Below, one piece after another: positions 24,479 through 25,834 of a DNA stretch of 25,834 nucleotides; within the stretch, counting starts at the first letter, position 1; each line of letters starts with the position of its first letter. This DNA comes from Paulinella micropora (taxonomy: Eukaryota > Cercozoa > Imbricatea > Euglyphida). The translations under genes and the position numbers were made by a program. The notes below the pieces were generated by a model that did not search any database, was not told the origin of the DNA, and was given only the letters and a program-made list of their open reading frames with translations. The stretch is from the NCBI GenBank assembly GCA_009731375.1, contig BJOX01000237.1:7372-33205 (forward strand), given 5' to 3'.

Positions 24479-25834
24479 CAAGAACAAGCCCCAAAAATCA
24501 ACGACGGAGCCAACAGACCTTCCTCTCTCCAAAAAAGAAAAAAGAAAAAAGGCAAAAAAACCAAAGAAAAAGGCAAGGAAGTGAGAAGCGGACTTTCCAC
24601 CGAATGGGAAGACGAAGAAAGCGATCACGAAAAACAAAGCGACAAGAACGATGCCCCTAGCAAAGCCAACGAAGCCAACCACGAAGAAAGGGACGACGCC
24701 AACCCGCTCAAAACACCAACCAGACCAGCACGAACCAGCGACGTCGACACAGGCAACAACGACAACGGACCCGGAGACGCCAACGACGACGTAAAGACGT
24801 TACAGCAGAGCATCTCTCAACAACAATTTGGCAACATGCTCGCGCCTCACCTCAACGACATATTTAAGCAAATAGCAGATAAGATGCAAACTGTACTGGA
24901 GCCCTTCAAAGAGGGTATCCGAAAAGACCTCCAAACCATGATCACTGAACAACAAGAGAAGTCAATTCATGCAACTGCCAAACTGAGCCAAGACATACTC
25001 GACCTGCGCAATCAAACGAGCCAACTCGAAGCCAAGATTAACCAACAAACCGAGAAGCAAACAGAGGCAAGCAAGAAGCAAGATCAGCGCCTGTCAGAAC
25101 ACCAAACTGAACTCAGCCAGCTCACTGCTACCATGGACTCCATCCGACTAGAGCTCAACGAAACCAAATCCCAATTCAACAAATGGAAAAATTTGCAAGA
25201 GCGCCAAGCAAAAACACCACTCCCTGCTATGCATGGTCAATGGTCTAACAACACAACCGAGTTTCTCAAATAATTCATGCAACTGTCACAAACCAATACA
25301 CATGCACACACATTCAGCGCTAGCCACCCACCAGAACGCAAACAGGCCACAGAAAACCAGAGACAGAATCAACGAGACCCAACATGCGAACTCAGCATTT
25401 CTGGCATACCATACATGCCCAAAGAGAACACTCTGAACATAGTGAAAGCAATGATGAATGCAAAAAACATTCCATACCAGGAAGGTGACATCATCAAATG
25501 CTTTCGAGCAAAGAGCACAAAACCCAGACGAGAGGAACCCAAACAACCACCTGCTATCATAGTGCGCTTCAGCACAAACAACATCAAAACCCACTTCAAA
25601 AAACACGACCCACTCCAACCACTCACCCACGAAACAGTAGACTGGACAGGCACACACCTCGTAGACCAAACATTCAAAATATTCATCAACGAAAGCCTCC
25701 CACCAAACACCCTCATGCTCTTAAAACAGGCAATCAAGCTAAAGAAAGAGCTCATTGAGGCCACTGGCGCTACCATCTACGTCTGGACCAGAGACGGCGA
25801 AGTCTTCTTCAAGGAGCAGACAAAGGAGCACAGG
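24479..25834 (+). pseudogene. LINE ORF1: coiled coil plus FP25K-like domain, interrupted by one TAA, runs off the window
   Basis: A single frame enters from the gap, is stopped by TAA at 25271-25273 (TTEFLK*FMQLSQ) and continues open in the same frame to the window edge, 187 more codons. The first part is Lys/Asn/Asp-rich and then forms a coiled coil (about 24820-25200, QLEAKINQQTEKQTEA). The second part has CELSISGIPYMPKENTLNIV, PPAIIVRFSTNN, KIFINESLPPNTLMLLKQA and IYVWTRDGEVFFKE. This is the pattern of the baculovirus FP25K-like domain found in ORF1 of CR1/L2/jockey-type LINEs. Such proteins bind element RNA. Base composition (A/C-rich on the coding strand) is unlike the LINE at the left end, so it is a second family. 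The TAA is most simply a C-to-T change of a CAA Gln codon. Confidence 0.75.

Overview
The window is nuclear DNA of a large-genome microbial eukaryote, probably an alga or other protist. It holds two LINE retrotransposons, tRNA-derived SINEs, a multi-exon gene with GT-AG introns and a very large load of tetranucleotide microsatellites. The species cannot be fixed from sequence alone; a prasinophyte-type green flagellate or a dinoflagellate would fit, and this is only a guess. Five runs of N (6607-6649, 10674-10683, 13523-13785, 15105-16093, 23706-24477) are assembly gaps.

Layout. (1) 1-6190: a minus-strand LINE. It has an N-terminal RNA-binding-like domain, an APE-type endonuclease, a reverse transcriptase and a zinc knuckle. 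It ends in a (TTA)n tail and is broken by one frameshift inside the endonuclease. Its upstream region (5199-6190) is unusually structured: a 100-bp-arm inverted repeat, a second inverted repeat and a pseudoknot-like element. (2) 6190-7040: two tRNA-headed SINE-like elements in the same orientation, each with a (TTA)n tail resembling the LINE 3' end. (3) 7063-23407: what looks like a microsatellite desert is one minus-strand aldehyde dehydrogenase (ALDH) superfamily gene. I reconstruct 22 small exons (35-183 nt) whose splice phases all agree and sum to 1578 nt = 526 codons. The catalytic Glu and Cys motifs are present and an N-terminal membrane anchor is predicted. The last part of the C-terminus is missing, beyond the LINE/SINE block or off the left edge. 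(4) 23541-25834: a (TC)n tract, a gap, then the plus-strand ORF1 of a different LINE (coiled coil plus FP25K-like domain), interrupted by one in-frame TAA and running off the window.

The most interesting signal is in the introns of the ALDH gene. Most introns contain decayed 'echoes' of the adjacent exon's edge. Copies upstream of an exon repeat its 5' (acceptor) side and copies downstream repeat its 3' (donor) side, with no exception among about two dozen. The repeat motif filling each intron also usually continues the sequence at its own 5' splice site. Together this suggests that introns grew by tandem duplication across exon-intron boundaries and microsatellite expansion seeded at the donor. 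Three blocks of a 546-bp repeat unit, in both orientations, are also lodged in these introns. The second notable signal is the LINE upstream hairpin. Its 100-nt arms align without indels, and 15 of the 16 transition-type mismatches become G-U pairs only in RNA of the LINE sense strand.
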